Notes: a model not told the origin generated them from the sequence alone. Positions 1 through 9,284 are shown, counted from the first letter of the stretch. The stretch is 64,000 nucleotides of DNA from Loktanella sp. IMCC34160 (GCF_004145845.1 NZ_SELP01000006.1:124001-188000); one strand, 5' to 3'. Numbers and translations are program-made.

Positions 1-115
1 TGATCAAAGAGCAGGAAGCCGGGATGCCAACGGCGGAGGTGAGGTTCCTCTTCACGGCCGTTTCATCGATTAAGACAACTCGATCCGGGAGCGCCGCGAC
101 GGCCGGAAGCCGATG
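1..115. pseudogene. Transposase scraps: IS3 OrfA fragment joined to an IS630-like fragment
   Basis: The first bases read on the plus strand as IKEQEAGMPTAEV, the helix-turn-helix stretch common in IS3-family OrfA proteins, and then lose similarity. From about 50 to 115 the minus strand reads PDRVVLIDETAVKRNL, which resembles the catalytic VDE/IDET stretch of IS630-type DDE transposases. Neither piece is more than about 20 codons. This is a junction of two insertion-sequence remnants, possibly continuing left of the window. Confidence 0.5.
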
Positions 116-197
116 TCTACACTAATCTGCGCGCTGCTGTCTTACATTCGCTCAACGGCGTTCGGTGGCGACCAGCGACTTTTTTTGCACGTGAATG

Positions 198-593
198 CTT
201 ACGGATCGTCTCGGCTGCACACCGGAACAAGTCAATCCGGCGGAAATTATGATCGAGTTTCCATTCCGGATGCGCCGACGTGGTGTGGAGCTGAAATTGT
301 ATCTGGGCGAGGCGCCAGCAGAGATCGACAGAACTTTGGTGCAGAACATCATGAGGGGTCGAACCTGACTGGCGATGGTTGTCGCGTGCAGAACCTTCTC
401 CGAAATTGCCGACAACCAAGGGCTCTCAAGACGCCGTGTGCAGGACGTGGTCAACCTGGCATTGCTTTCGCCTGACGTTCTTGACCGCATCGCCGCTGGC
501 GAGCAGCCCGATGGCCTCACCTCGGACTACCTGGTCAAGACCCGCTTTTCTGCGGTCTGGTCAGAACAGCTTGAACACTTCTCTTCGCTTTGA
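198..593 (+). pseudogene. Serine recombinase C-terminal fragment with in-frame stop
   Basis: Reading the frame of the ATG at 249 gives LTDRLGCTPEQVNPAEIMIE, then a positively charged segment, a TGA at 366-368, and then TFSEIADNQGLSRRRVQDVV and LLSPDVLDRIAAGEQP up to the stop at 591-593. This is the C-terminal tail usual in alphaproteobacterial large serine recombinases, including the second helix-turn-helix. The catalytic domain is missing and the TGA probably replaces a TGG. The gene is dead. It marks an old integration event next to the operon at 1193. Confidence 0.65.
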
Positions 594-1192
594 GGCCCCC
601 CGGAAAACCACAAACTCGTACCGCCGGAATCGCAAACAGAGACTCCGGCCCGAAATCGGCGCAGTTTATGCTCATAATCGCGTCTCTATTGAAAACCCCA
701 TGCCCCAAACGCCCGCTACCCCGCGACAATTGCGCGAAAAGCGCTCAGCGTCTGAAAACAGGGAAATTAACAGGGCAATGCGGCAGTATTCGCCCTCTCG
801 CACCTGTGAGAGACGCGAATCGCGTCGTGAACTCAATACGGTGGCGCGATTTTCCTACGCGCCGGAACAGGGAATTTTTCCAGATCAATCAAGGCAATTT
901 CAGGATCGAGCGGGGAAGACGCGTTCCGAGATATCCGTCTTGGCAAGCGTTCCGGCGCGGAACGCACCCATTTGGCCCAAGAGGCGCGACGGCCCGCCTC
1001 ACAGTTGCAATGGATGGGTCACCCAGTTTGGCCTCCATTATCCCGGAACAGCCGTTGTTGATGGCGCCATGCACATCACAAGCCAGCGACACTGCGGCAA
1101 GGGGCGGATGTTCTTACCGGGCCCACTCCGCCAAGTGCATTGACAGTCCACCGCCCATTTTTCTAACGTCTGGATGCAGCGAGGTTTTTTTG
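594..1192. other. Gap of 600 bases upstream of the four-gene operon
   Basis: Open frames run through this stretch, including an in-frame upstream extension of the flavoprotein gene from a TTG at 590. Their composition is basic and low in similarity to any family I know. I see no convincing gene. It follows the recombinase tail and probably holds integration debris plus the promoter of the operon. A T-rich run lies just before the ATG at 1193. Confidence 0.4.
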
Positions 1193-2926
1193 ATGAGCGG
1201 AACATTATTTGAGAGACAGCCCGACGACCCGAGCCGGTACTATTTCGTTTACGACAGTGACGCCGATTCCAAACCCATTCCCGGCCTTCTTGACCTGAAT
1301 GGGCCAATCGGCAACGTGTCCTTCTATTCTCAGCAACGCCGTGGCTTTTACGTCGCGTCCTTGGTCAAGCAATACTTGGACTCCGGAGACTCTTCGAAAA
1401 CCGCGAACAAGAATGTCCTTATCGTCGGGGCAGGACTCTCCGGCGCGACCTGCTATCTTGCGCTGAAGTCCCTTGGCGTCGAGGGCGTTGTTCTAGCGGA
1501 GATCGCCAACAACGCGTTCACGAAACAAGAGCACGCGTCGCATCGCTTTGCCCATCCCAGCCTCGCGGAATGGCCCCTCGCAGAAGCCTTTAACTCGACG
1601 ACGAACCTCCCCTTTCTCAACTGGCATTCCGGCCCGATTGACGAGGTGGCGGCGCAGATAAAGCGCGATCCGGTTTGGCAAAGATACCTCGGCAATCCCG
1701 ACGCCAACAACGACCTTCTTTTTTCGACGAATATCACGGACGTCACAAAAGACGACAATCGGTTCCTCGTACAGGGTTATGCGCTGGACTCCCACGGAAT
1801 GCGTAAAGAGCTACTCGATGCAAGCTATGCCTGCGTCGTCTTTGCGACCGGCTATCAGGAATACGAAGGTGTCGCCGACTATGCCGGGTATTGGGAAGAG
1901 AATAGAGCGGCGCGCGCCACGGCGGTTTCGGACAAGAACCTCGACAGGCCTCTCGTCGTCGTGGGCAACGGCGACGGGGCAATCATCGAACTGGGCAACA
2001 TATTCGTCAAAGATTCCAAGATCGAGCCTCTTTTGGTAGCGCTGGTCTCCGAGCTTCGTGACGATCATGTAAGAAAGTTCGATGACCCGGAACTGCCTAA
2101 GAGGTCGGCTTTCGAGACACGATTCAAAACTCTACTAGAAGAAAAATTCCGAAACCAGCAAAATTTCGACACAGGAATTCGCAGCGCCCTCCTGCCAAGT
2201 AAAAGCAAGATAAAAGAGGTCCTGAAAGGCCAGGCGCAGTACAACCACAGCCAATCCAGAATGGAAGCGTTTCTGGTCTCCCAGAAGCACCCCTTTCTGT
2301 CCAACAAATGTTCGCCCATCTCGCTCCTAGCATATACGCTGATGCTAGATCCGTATCTGCACGAGTATTGGGGGCTGGATAACCACCGAATTGCATTGGA
2401 GCATATTCGTAGGAATTATCCGAACGCGGGCAGCGGAACTGAATTCGACGATTCTGTGGTTCAAGTGCGAAGCAAGAGGAAACCAAACTTTTTCTTTAGG
2501 CACTTCGCAAAGACCAAAATCGAACTTTTCGGGTTCAGGAACCCGGAAGAACGGAACTCTGACATCGGCCTCGGGGAAAACTTCAGAACTGGCGACTATG
2601 AAACAGCCCAAAAAAAGGGAACATACTACTTCGCGGCAATGGGATTAGGGGGCAGTCCGGAAAAGAACATAGATCTATGGGTCGAATACAAACTCGACCT
2701 AGCCAAGAAATATTGCGATGGCCATTTCGCAGGCAGCGTGGTCTCTCGACGCCGCGAAGAAACCTTTATTTACTTGGACTTCGAGCAAAACAAGTCCAAA
2801 TATCGCAATATGGGCGGGTTCGATTTCGAGCTCTACGGCGAGACGGTTCGCTACCGTTCGAAACGCGATTTGACTCGCGTCCTGTCCGCGGAGGTTTCAG
2901 GCGAGAACGAGGGAGCTGCAACCTGA
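1193..2926 (+). CDS. FAD/NAD(P)-binding Rossmann protein, first gene of a four-gene operon
   Basis: A 577-residue protein. I start it at the ATG at 1193, because the 200 codons upstream in the same frame look non-coding. A dinucleotide-binding motif GAGLSG lies at residues 79-84 after the hydrophobic strand NVLIV. The strand VVFATGY at 215-221 and a second glycine motif GNGDGA at 258-263 follow the two-dinucleotide plan of flavin-dependent reductases and monooxygenases. The last 200 or so residues match nothing I recognise. The stop overlaps the next start (TGATG). The reaction is unknown. In an operon with a PIN-like protein and a membrane protein it may sense or modify a nucleotide cofactor, but that is inference. 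Confidence 0.75.
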   Translation: MSGTLFERQPDDPSRYYFVYDSDADSKPIPGLLDLNGPIGNVSFYSQQRRGFYVASLVKQYLDSGDSSKTANKNVLIVGAGLSGATCYLALKSLGVEGVVLAEIANNAFTKQEHASHRFAHPSLAEWPLAEAFNSTTNLPFLNWHSGPIDEVAAQIKRDPVWQRYLGNPDANNDLLFSTNITDVTKDDNRFLVQGYALDSHGMRKELLDASYACVVFATGYQEYEGVADYAGYWEENRAARATAVSDKNLDRPLVVVGNGDGAIIELGNIFVKDSKIEPLLVALVSELRDDHVRKFDDPELPKRSAFETRFKTLLEEKFRNQQNFDTGIRSALLPSKSKIKEVLKGQAQYNHSQSRMEAFLVSQKHPFLSNKCSPISLLAYTLMLDPYLHEYWGLDNHRIALEHIRRNYPNAGSGTEFDDSVVQVRSKRKPNFFFRHFAKTKIELFGFRNPEERNSDIGLGENFRTGDYETAQKKGTYYFAAMGLGGSPEKNIDLWVEYKLDLAKKYCDGHFAGSVVSRRREETFIYLDFEQNKSKYRNMGGFDFELYGETVRYRSKRDLTRVLSAEVSGENEGAAT

Positions 2927-3759
2927 TGCCCTCCGCGCACCATCGCCCGAACATCGGCATTGGGTCCGAACTGACCTGCGAAGGGCGTCGCTTCAACGTG
3001 TGCGAAGTGCTTTTCCACAGCGGAACCGGGGACACCTACCTTGTCGCCATCAGCAGCAGGAAAAAGCGGTTTGGTGCGGACGTCTATTTCGGAGACGCGC
3101 GGGTCGGGACTATCATCAATGACGGGCCGGAGGTTTCCGGAGAAGTGGATATAAGCCCGCGCACATGGGAACCCTTCACGATCATTCGCGTGGTTCCCGA
3201 GACCGCGGAGAATGTCAAAACGACCGGCGAGACCATTGTCAGGGCAAACGGGGCCGATCTCGTTGCCCTTCGCGCACTTTGGCAGGTTGTCCATTTAGCA
3301 GAACGTGGTCTGGAGGGACGCGGCGCGGGGCCAACGTGGGGACGCATTTCAACCGCATCGCTACCGCTCAGGGTGGACGGTTGGCTAGATTGTGATGGGC
3401 TCGAGTTCGACGCTTTCGAAGTGGAACTCGAGCCCGCGACGACCGATGTGTACTTCCGGCCGGGCCAATATGCGATGGCCGAAGGTTGGGTCATCGGCTA
3501 CTCGCTCGCCAAATTCACCGAAGACAACCGACACTATGTGGTTTGCGTCTCGCCCTTGACCGAGAACGACCTCGCCGGGCCGTGGAAGTTCAAATCCGAA
3601 ACGGATGCCGTGATGTCGCGACAACCGGAGTCTGAGTCAGAAATCGGCTTCGAAGCTGACACCATCATCGATGCTGTACTGGAAGATCTGGTCACAGAAT
3701 CGAGCCTTGGTGCCGTGGAACTTCTCTTGAGGCAACAAGCCGAGGAGCAAGTCGCATGA
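2926..3759 (+). CDS. Unknown 277-residue protein, second gene of the four-gene operon
   Basis: Starts at the ATG overlapping the upstream stop and ends in an ATGA overlap with the next gene, so it is translationally coupled on both sides. The sequence is acidic and appears rich in beta strands, with two possibly related halves (strand-turn blocks around residues 10-75 and 145-215) and an acidic helical tail. There is no signal peptide, membrane segment or nuclease motif that I can see. I do not recognise the family. Its position between a flavoprotein and a PIN-like protein suggests an adaptor or regulatory subunit, which is a guess. Confidence 0.7.
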   Translation: MPSAHHRPNIGIGSELTCEGRRFNVCEVLFHSGTGDTYLVAISSRKKRFGADVYFGDARVGTIINDGPEVSGEVDISPRTWEPFTIIRVVPETAENVKTTGETIVRANGADLVALRALWQVVHLAERGLEGRGAGPTWGRISTASLPLRVDGWLDCDGLEFDAFEVELEPATTDVYFRPGQYAMAEGWVIGYSLAKFTEDNRHYVVCVSPLTENDLAGPWKFKSETDAVMSRQPESESEIGFEADTIIDAVLEDLVTESSLGAVELLLRQQAEEQVA

Positions 3760-6572
3760 CTGTCGAGGAAGAAAATAATGTCACGCTTGAGCCGATCTCC
3801 GCAGGCAGCATCTCGGTCAGCAAGCGACAGTATCGTGATCTGGTGCAAAGCGTCGCCTTTATCGAGCGAGAAACGCGCAGCGAGTTCGCGGAAAAGGACT
3901 TCGTGGCCAACGGCGGTGCAATCCGCTACGTCCTCGACAGTAATGTCATCCGGGCCTACGGCGCGCCGTATCGGCACGGCCGAAAGGCACATGGTAGTTT
4001 CGGTTTTGGGCAGTTTCTTCCGCGCCGTTTCCGCCCGCTCTACGCCTTAAACGACGAGACGCTACGAAAGACCGTTGCGCTCACCAATCAACAGGAAGAC
4101 CGCACCGCGGGGAATCTTCTCAAGGCTCTGACGGGGAGCGTCAAAACGCGCATCGAAGGTCAGAAAACGCGCATCCTCCAACTGACGCCCCACGTTACTG
4201 AAAGCAAATCCCACTACCGACTCCTAGTATCCCGCGTCCGTGAAAACCGCCTCAACGCAAAAAAGAAAGCCGAGCTTATCGAGACAGTGGCTCGTGTCAC
4301 TCTAGAGAGGTTCGTCCTGCGCCCGCAGGACGCGAATATTCCCGCGATCCCTCCGGATCAGTATCTGAACATCATCCAGAATGTATATGCACGAGCCGAA
4401 GAACTCGGCGACTTGAACCCTGCCGCCGAACTCTACCGCTTCTTGGAGTTCTGCGGCGCAACCACAGACGAGTTCGAGGGAAAGGATATTCTTGAGGTTA
4501 ACTCGGGGATCCCATCGGCCGAACATTTCAAGATCGCACGCCACCTCCTGTCGCAGACATTCAACGAGCTCTTCTCAAAAGGGGAAACCGGGTCGCGTGT
4601 CGAAAATGACCGAGAGGCGCTGGTCCAATTGGCGCTTCTCAACAAGGTCAACCATGACGAAAGGCATGCCTACGGGGGCAACTCCACGCGGGTCGTCCTG
4701 ATCACCTGTACCGACGAGATTTCGAGGGCGGCCTACAGAGCACACGATCACCTTCGGTCGAACCTTGCGGAATACCTGAGAACTTATCCCGGCGCCGGGA
4801 AGGGCAGTGACCTCAAGGAGTTCCTTCGCCGCAACATCCGCAGCATGGAGCGGTTTTTCGCCTTCACCGAAGACGCGCAGAAAGACGACCGTTGGTTCAA
4901 AGCTTTCGGCCTGCTCTATGTCCGCCACATCTCAGGTTTCCTCGGTAATCTCTCAGAAGCGTCCGACACATATTGGGACGAAAGCGCGCCCAGCACCGCG
5001 GAGACGCGCCAAGCCCCGACGCGACACGAGAGTATCGCACTGTTTTCCGGCCTGTTTCTCGAACAAACCGCGCGAACCGAGCTGCCGTTGAGCGTCCTGA
5101 GCGACATCATAAATGAGCCAAAGCGGTTCGTTCACATCCCGCCGGGCTTTCGCGTCAGCTTCATCGACCTTTTGAAAAAATGGAGAGACTTCATCCAGAA
5201 TGCACTCGGTCGGAGCGATATTCACTTGTCGACGGAACCGGACGACGAAGCACTCAAAGAGGCCTTCAAGTCGGGCCTCGGGCTCATCGCGACGGGGTGC
5301 AACAAAGTGGATATTGACATTTCGGCTATCCTCTCGGAGATGGTGGAACGGTCTCGCGACAGGATGATCCTGCAGTTCTCCTTCCACGGAACGGAACTCG
5401 CGAGCATATCGGGACGGACGTCGAGACGAACGCCGCCGGATTTGTTTTTCCGCAACCTCTACGTCAGTTTCTCGATGTTCGAGAAGATGTCTATCAACGC
5501 CAGATATCCCGGATCCACCGAATGGCTCTCCGACTACGACCGGATCGTAGAGGACTGCGATCCGACAGCGTCAGACGATCGCTGGGAAAACCATCTGAAA
5601 TTCCTCGTCCTCGCGGCCTCCTTCTCTTGCCTGGAAAACTGGTCGGTGGCGAGAGGGCATCTAAGTCGCGCATTGGACATCATCAACCGCGCAAAGAGAC
5701 CCGGCCTTCCGCCGATCGAAACACGTGACCAGAACAACCCCAGCGGGCGAGAGGCGAATTTCCTGCAAAGCGTCTGCGAACGAATGTTGGCAGATGATGC
5801 CATTGCACTGGGGCGAGCCGATGCGGCGCTCCGGGCCTCGGAGGCCTGTGCAATCGAGGACCAGAGGAAGGACACCACGAGTGCGAACCTTCTATCTTCA
5901 GAACCGATTTCGACATTACGCTACCGCAATGAAGAACTCTCAATCGCCCTCGCCCGATACTATCTCAAACGCATGGACAGTTGCGGCGGCGTGGCGGCCA
6001 ACTCGCTCGAAATCAGCGCCTCAGCAGAAAAACTCCAGAAATGCGATTCCGAGATCAAAGCGTTAAGGTCGTGCTTCGAACAACTAAAAGCGCATGAGGA
6101 TTTCGACTTTGCCAATGTCGAGACCGCGACGATCACTTCCGAGACTGCGATACGTAGGCAAATGCTCGGTCTCACCCTTATTTCGGCGGCGACGAACATC
6201 GTTCAGTTGGCGGTGATTGATCGATATTGGCAACAGGCCGATCAGAAGGGGTTGTTCACAATAGACAGCGGCGACCGCGAGCCGGTCGGTCTGAACGAGT
6301 GCTTGACTCAGGCACTTCGATACCTCGTCGCGGCCAAGAAAGGCGGGGCGATCGAAGCGAGCTTGACGCATGTGTACCGGCGGGTCGCCTCGACGATGCT
6401 GGAAAACGACGATGCCTCGGGGCGGGCCGCAGAAATCGGGCTCGAACCCATAGCGACCGAGGAACGCGATGAATTCTTCGAGCGCTTCCGCTCGGGCGAC
6501 ATTTCCAAGATCGACCACTGGCGGTATGAGAGTGTACATGCCTTCGTGAAACGTTTGCACAAGCAAGCGTGA
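3756..6572 (+). CDS. Large protein with PIN-like N-terminus and helical repeat C-terminus
   Basis: A 938-residue protein whose start overlaps the previous stop (ATGA). Residues 57-64 read RYVLDSNV, the hydrophobic strand plus Asp (D61) and Asn (N63) seen at the start of PIN nuclease domains. VVLITCTDE near residues 312-320 could be the later acidic strand, with an unusually long insert between. The C-terminal half, roughly 600-900, looks like stacked helices of the TPR type. No signal peptide. If it is a PIN fold it would be an RNase effector, but the PIN call is tentative because the full acidic quartet cannot be assigned by eye. Confidence 0.7.
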   Translation: MTVEEENNVTLEPISAGSISVSKRQYRDLVQSVAFIERETRSEFAEKDFVANGGAIRYVLDSNVIRAYGAPYRHGRKAHGSFGFGQFLPRRFRPLYALNDETLRKTVALTNQQEDRTAGNLLKALTGSVKTRIEGQKTRILQLTPHVTESKSHYRLLVSRVRENRLNAKKKAELIETVARVTLERFVLRPQDANIPAIPPDQYLNIIQNVYARAEELGDLNPAAELYRFLEFCGATTDEFEGKDILEVNSGIPSAEHFKIARHLLSQTFNELFSKGETGSRVENDREALVQLALLNKVNHDERHAYGGNSTRVVLITCTDEISRAAYRAHDHLRSNLAEYLRTYPGAGKGSDLKEFLRRNIRSMERFFAFTEDAQKDDRWFKAFGLLYVRHISGFLGNLSEASDTYWDESAPSTAETRQAPTRHESIALFSGLFLEQTARTELPLSVLSDIINEPKRFVHIPPGFRVSFIDLLKKWRDFIQNALGRSDIHLSTEPDDEALKEAFKSGLGLIATGCNKVDIDISAILSEMVERSRDRMILQFSFHGTELASISGRTSRRTPPDLFFRNLYVSFSMFEKMSINARYPGSTEWLSDYDRIVEDCDPTASDDRWENHLKFLVLAASFSCLENWSVARGHLSRALDIINRAKRPGLPPIETRDQNNPSGREANFLQSVCERMLADDAIALGRADAALRASEACAIEDQRKDTTSANLLSSEPISTLRYRNEELSIALARYYLKRMDSCGGVAANSLEISASAEKLQKCDSEIKALRSCFEQLKAHEDFDFANVETATITSETAIRRQMLGLTLISAATNIVQLAVIDRYWQQADQKGLFTIDSGDREPVGLNECLTQALRYLVAAKKGGAIEASLTHVYRRVASTMLENDDASGRAAEIGLEPIATEERDEFFERFRSGDISKIDHWRYESVHAFVKRLHKQA

Positions 6573-6578
6573 AAATCG

Positions 6579-7280
6579 ATGGATACGATGTTCAAGAATC
6601 TCTGCGCCAAACTCTACTACGAACAGGACAAACCGAAGCGCATCGACGGCAACAAGGACAACGAGGGGTTCATCTCCACCCTTGTTTTCAGTGTGATCCA
6701 CCTCCTATGGTGCCTAAGCCTCATCGAAATCTTCAAGGGGATCGCCGTCAGTCGCTCCCCCTCGACCGAAAGAAAAAGCCGAGCCAACGCGATCGATTTT
6801 CACACGGTGTTAAAATGGGTGATAGTTCTTTTCTTCTTGGTCTACCCCAGAGGCTTGGCGTGGAAGGTCGGCGTGGGAACTCTGGCTTACTTCCTCTTTA
6901 TGAATCTCTTTTCCTATTTTTATTATCACTTGTGGAAGTATGAGCCCCCGACCGAAATCGCATCCAAACCCGACGTATTCCACGCGCGTACGAACCGGCG
7001 TTTCATCCTGTTCGCCCTATCGTTCCTGTATTCCATCGTCGGCTTCGCGGCCTTTTTCCGCGGCCCTTGGGGTGCCGAGCTCCGGCTGTTCGACCGCTCG
7101 ATGGAGAACGCCCCAATCACCGATGCGCTCGCGGCCAGCGTCGCGAATGCATTCACCTTCACACCTGGACAGTTCGTTCCGGCCTCGCATTTCGGCTACG
7201 CGCTCCTCACCACGCAGGTCTTTTATTCTTTCGTCTTTTTGGTCGTCATCCTAGTGGTCTCCTTGCCCCCCAAGTCTTGA
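6579..7280 (+). CDS. Small membrane protein with channel-like C-terminus, fourth gene of the operon
   Basis: A 233-residue protein starting 6 bases after the previous stop. Hydrophobic segments lie near residues 32-52, 76-95, 97-115, 140-160 and 205-228. The C-terminal part has a layout like two-helix cation channels: a helix, then a short loop (FTFTPGQFVPASHFG) where a pore loop would sit, then a final long helix ending in SLPPK. The TVGYGD potassium filter is absent. In defence operons such proteins are often membrane-permeabilising effectors. Here that role is inferred only from topology and context. Confidence 0.7.
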   Translation: MDTMFKNLCAKLYYEQDKPKRIDGNKDNEGFISTLVFSVIHLLWCLSLIEIFKGIAVSRSPSTERKSRANAIDFHTVLKWVIVLFFLVYPRGLAWKVGVGTLAYFLFMNLFSYFYYHLWKYEPPTEIASKPDVFHARTNRRFILFALSFLYSIVGFAAFFRGPWGAELRLFDRSMENAPITDALAASVANAFTFTPGQFVPASHFGYALLTTQVFYSFVFLVVILVVSLPPKS

Positions 7281-7569
7281 AGTGACTGCGCAGCGCCGGG
7301 AGAAATCGAGCGGCAGGAGAGTCGCCCGGCCGTGCGCTTTTCGCTTCGAGCATTGCAGCCAACAGTGATTACAGATCAAGGACGTGGCGTCACATGCTGA
7401 TCGGAAATTATGTGAAGCAACGCTTGAATGTCGGCTTTGCGGGCTGCAGCCGCAGCATTATGACCTGCCGGTGAACGGCGGCTGTGGGCCGGAACCGTCG
7501 GTGCGGTCATGGACGATCTCGCATTATGTGCTGCGTCGCCGCAAGTCGGCTCTGAGCCCAAATTTGCAC
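7281..7569. other. Intergenic stretch ending in a repeated element
   Basis: No gene. Bases 7531-7560 hold the right half of a 69-bp intergenic repeat (CTGCG...TGAGCCCA) also found at 9182, 45008 (inverted) and 51093. The duplicated SnoaL unit begins here. Confidence 0.5.
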
Positions 7570-7992
7570 TCAAGATTCCAGCGCCAATCGCCGCCGATTT
7601 TCTTCGGTGTCATCGAAAACGTGCCACTCTGCCAAGCGATCATCCACAACTATGGCTTTCCAAAGCGCCGGCCCATGTAATCTGATGTCGCTGCAAACCG
7701 AATGCCCTGCAACAGCGACAAGATTGTGCTTTGTTTCCATGCGTTCGATCACATTGTAGTAGTCTGGAAAGGCATCGAAAAAACCGCGCCATGCATCGAC
7801 GCATGCGTTCTTGCCTGAAACCGCATGTCCTGCACTGCCAATAAAGACGTGATCTTCTGTCAATAATTCGGACAAGCCTTCAGCATCACGCCTCGATATA
7901 CAATCATTGAACAGCCGCACGACTTCGACTGGGGAGTTTCGCTCCGCTTTCATGGTAAAAGATTAGCATGCGCGGGCACGGCGGCAAAGTCC
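7540..7992. repeat. Duplicated 453-bp unit, copy 1 (copy 2 at 51140-51592)
   Basis: The stretch matches 51140-51592 base for base at a constant offset of 43,600, with two substitutions noted (7838 C/T and 7944 C/T). It spans the whole SnoaL-like gene plus about 30-40 bases on each side. Similarity stops abruptly at 7992. Both copies are in the same orientation, which is consistent with a recent cassette duplication. Confidence 0.9.
7570..7953 (-). CDS. SnoaL-like / DUF4440 NTF2-fold protein, copy 1
   Basis: A 127-residue protein of the NTF2-like superfamily. It has an N-terminal helix with EVVRLFNDCISRRD, a central LLTEDHVFIGSAGHAVSGK, the FFDAFPDYYNVIERM segment and a C-terminal strand pair. 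These small alpha+beta barrels bind or isomerise small hydrophobic molecules. No specific substrate can be named. It stands alone, with no operon partner. A copy at 51170-51553 differs only at residue 4 (Glu here, Lys there) and in the segment IGSAG versus IDSAG. Confidence 0.8.
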   Translation of the reverse strand: MKAERNSPVEVVRLFNDCISRRDAEGLSELLTEDHVFIGSAGHAVSGKNACVDAWRGFFDAFPDYYNVIERMETKHNLVAVAGHSVCSDIRLHGPALWKAIVVDDRLAEWHVFDDTEENRRRLALES

Positions 7993-8151
7993 CGCAGACT
8001 GTGAATTCGCTCGCCCTGAGATTTTGCCGTCGCAGCGAATGGCTGGTTCGACGGGCCGCACTGCAGCATCCCAGATCACCGGCCAATGTCCGCAAAGGGG
8101 CCGATTGTAATAGTGTCCGAACGGTTACTGCCGCCGGCAGGCCTTTGGAAC

Positions 8152-9024
8152 TCACTCGTTAACTTTGTGCACCCGAGATTTAACACTCAAAAGTTTGGCT
8201 CTGGCGACGAGTTCCGGCGGCAGTTTTCGTTCTGACAGGAGGATCGCGCGCACATCCACCTCGACTGGTAGGCGCGTCGCCCGGACCACCTCCATATACT
8301 TCACGCACTGATAGATTCCGCGACGGAGGTCGTCGTCGCTGGACAGGCAAGACTTGACCTCGACAACTGCGAACTCCTCTCCTCTTGTGAAAAGAACATC
8401 AACTCGATCGCCCGATAGCAAGTCGTGCTCAACCTCCCCTACGAACCCTTGCGGGAGGCCGATTGCAATCGGATTGTTGCTTGCCCATTGCTTTAGCAGT
8501 TTGTGCTGTTCGCTTTCTCCCTTGCCTCGCGGAAACAGAGCCTCGAGCGGCTTGCCGTCCCGTTCTGTGAAAGTTTTTTGCTCCAGTTTGTTTGGCCGTT
8601 TGCCGAAGGCACTTTGAAAAACTTGATCCCAGTGTTTGTAGTTCCTGACCGCCTTGCGGACGTCTTTCACGACCTCTAGCTTTTGGGCCCGATCCAAACT
8701 TTCCCACTTTCTGCCGCGCTTGTCTCGCCAGAGGGTATCAAAATACCAAGCGAAGCCAGCCCCAGGAATTCCTGACGAACTGGTGACCAGGGCGTTGATT
8801 GGAGGGGCGTCTTTTGCAATGGCCTTAATTTTGTCCATCATATTGCCCGCGACGCCCCCTATGTGGAGGCTGAAGATTTTCGACGTCTTCAGTTTGCGTT
8901 CCAACATCGCTGCAGTTTCACCGTAAGTGACGAATGGCTCATCCATCGTTTCCAGCTTCTTGAGGATGAGGGCGAGCAGGTATGGCGCGCCTTTATTATT
9001 GAGCCACTTTCTCTGATAAGCCAT
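8152..9024 (-). CDS. PD-(D/E)XK nuclease-like protein
   Basis: A protein of about 290 residues; the ATG at 9024 is preferred over a GTG three codons upstream. The C-terminal third contains GDRVDVLF followed by FAVVEVKS, the Asp...Glu-X-Lys pattern of the PD-(D/E)XK restriction-endonuclease fold, with the polar tail SSDDDLRRGIYQCVKYMEV usual for such cores. The N-terminal half is basic and may bind DNA (residues around 100-170 are rich in Lys/Arg/Trp). There is no methylase partner, so it is not a classical restriction system. It sits between repeat elements in the accessory region. Its role is unknown, possibly defence. Confidence 0.65.
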   Translation of the reverse strand: MAYQRKWLNNKGAPYLLALILKKLETMDEPFVTYGETAAMLERKLKTSKIFSLHIGGVAGNMMDKIKAIAKDAPPINALVTSSSGIPGAGFAWYFDTLWRDKRGRKWESLDRAQKLEVVKDVRKAVRNYKHWDQVFQSAFGKRPNKLEQKTFTERDGKPLEALFPRGKGESEQHKLLKQWASNNPIAIGLPQGFVGEVEHDLLSGDRVDVLFTRGEEFAVVEVKSCLSSDDDLRRGIYQCVKYMEVVRATRLPVEVDVRAILLSERKLPPELVARAKLLSVKSRVHKVNE

Positions 9025-9181
9025 GCTGTCCACTTGAGATTGTTTACGCGGATTAACTTACGTCGAGGTTGAGAAGGCAAGATGGCAAATGACTGCGCCG
9101 ACAGAAGGTCTGCTTTGGGAAGCTGCGATGCAGCGTGTGTCCGTCGGGTCAAAGTCCGCTGTGGGCCGGGCTCATCCTGTA

Positions 9182-9250
9182 GGCCGATCAAAGCCAAAGG
9201 GTGGTCGGGGAACCTTCTGCTACGCCGCCGCAAGTCGGCTCTGAGCCCAG
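9182..9250 (+). repeat. 69-bp intergenic repeat, copy at 9182
   Basis: Begins GGCCGATCAAAGCCAAAGGG and ends AAGTCGGCTCTGAGCCCA. It is almost identical to 51093-51160, inverted at 45008-45076 and half present at 7531-7560. It contains no open frame. It resembles a dispersed intergenic element of unknown function. Confidence 0.8.
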
Positions 9251-9284
9251 TTTGACCGATCCTGCGGTGACCAAAAATGGCGGC

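Noticed and set aside
590-1192. 200-codon N-terminal extension of the flavoprotein and the overlapping 254-codon frame at 379-1143
   Set aside because: Start codon TTG, composition rich in Arg/Pro/Ser without domain character, and the family-like Rossmann protein begins naturally at the ATG at 1193.
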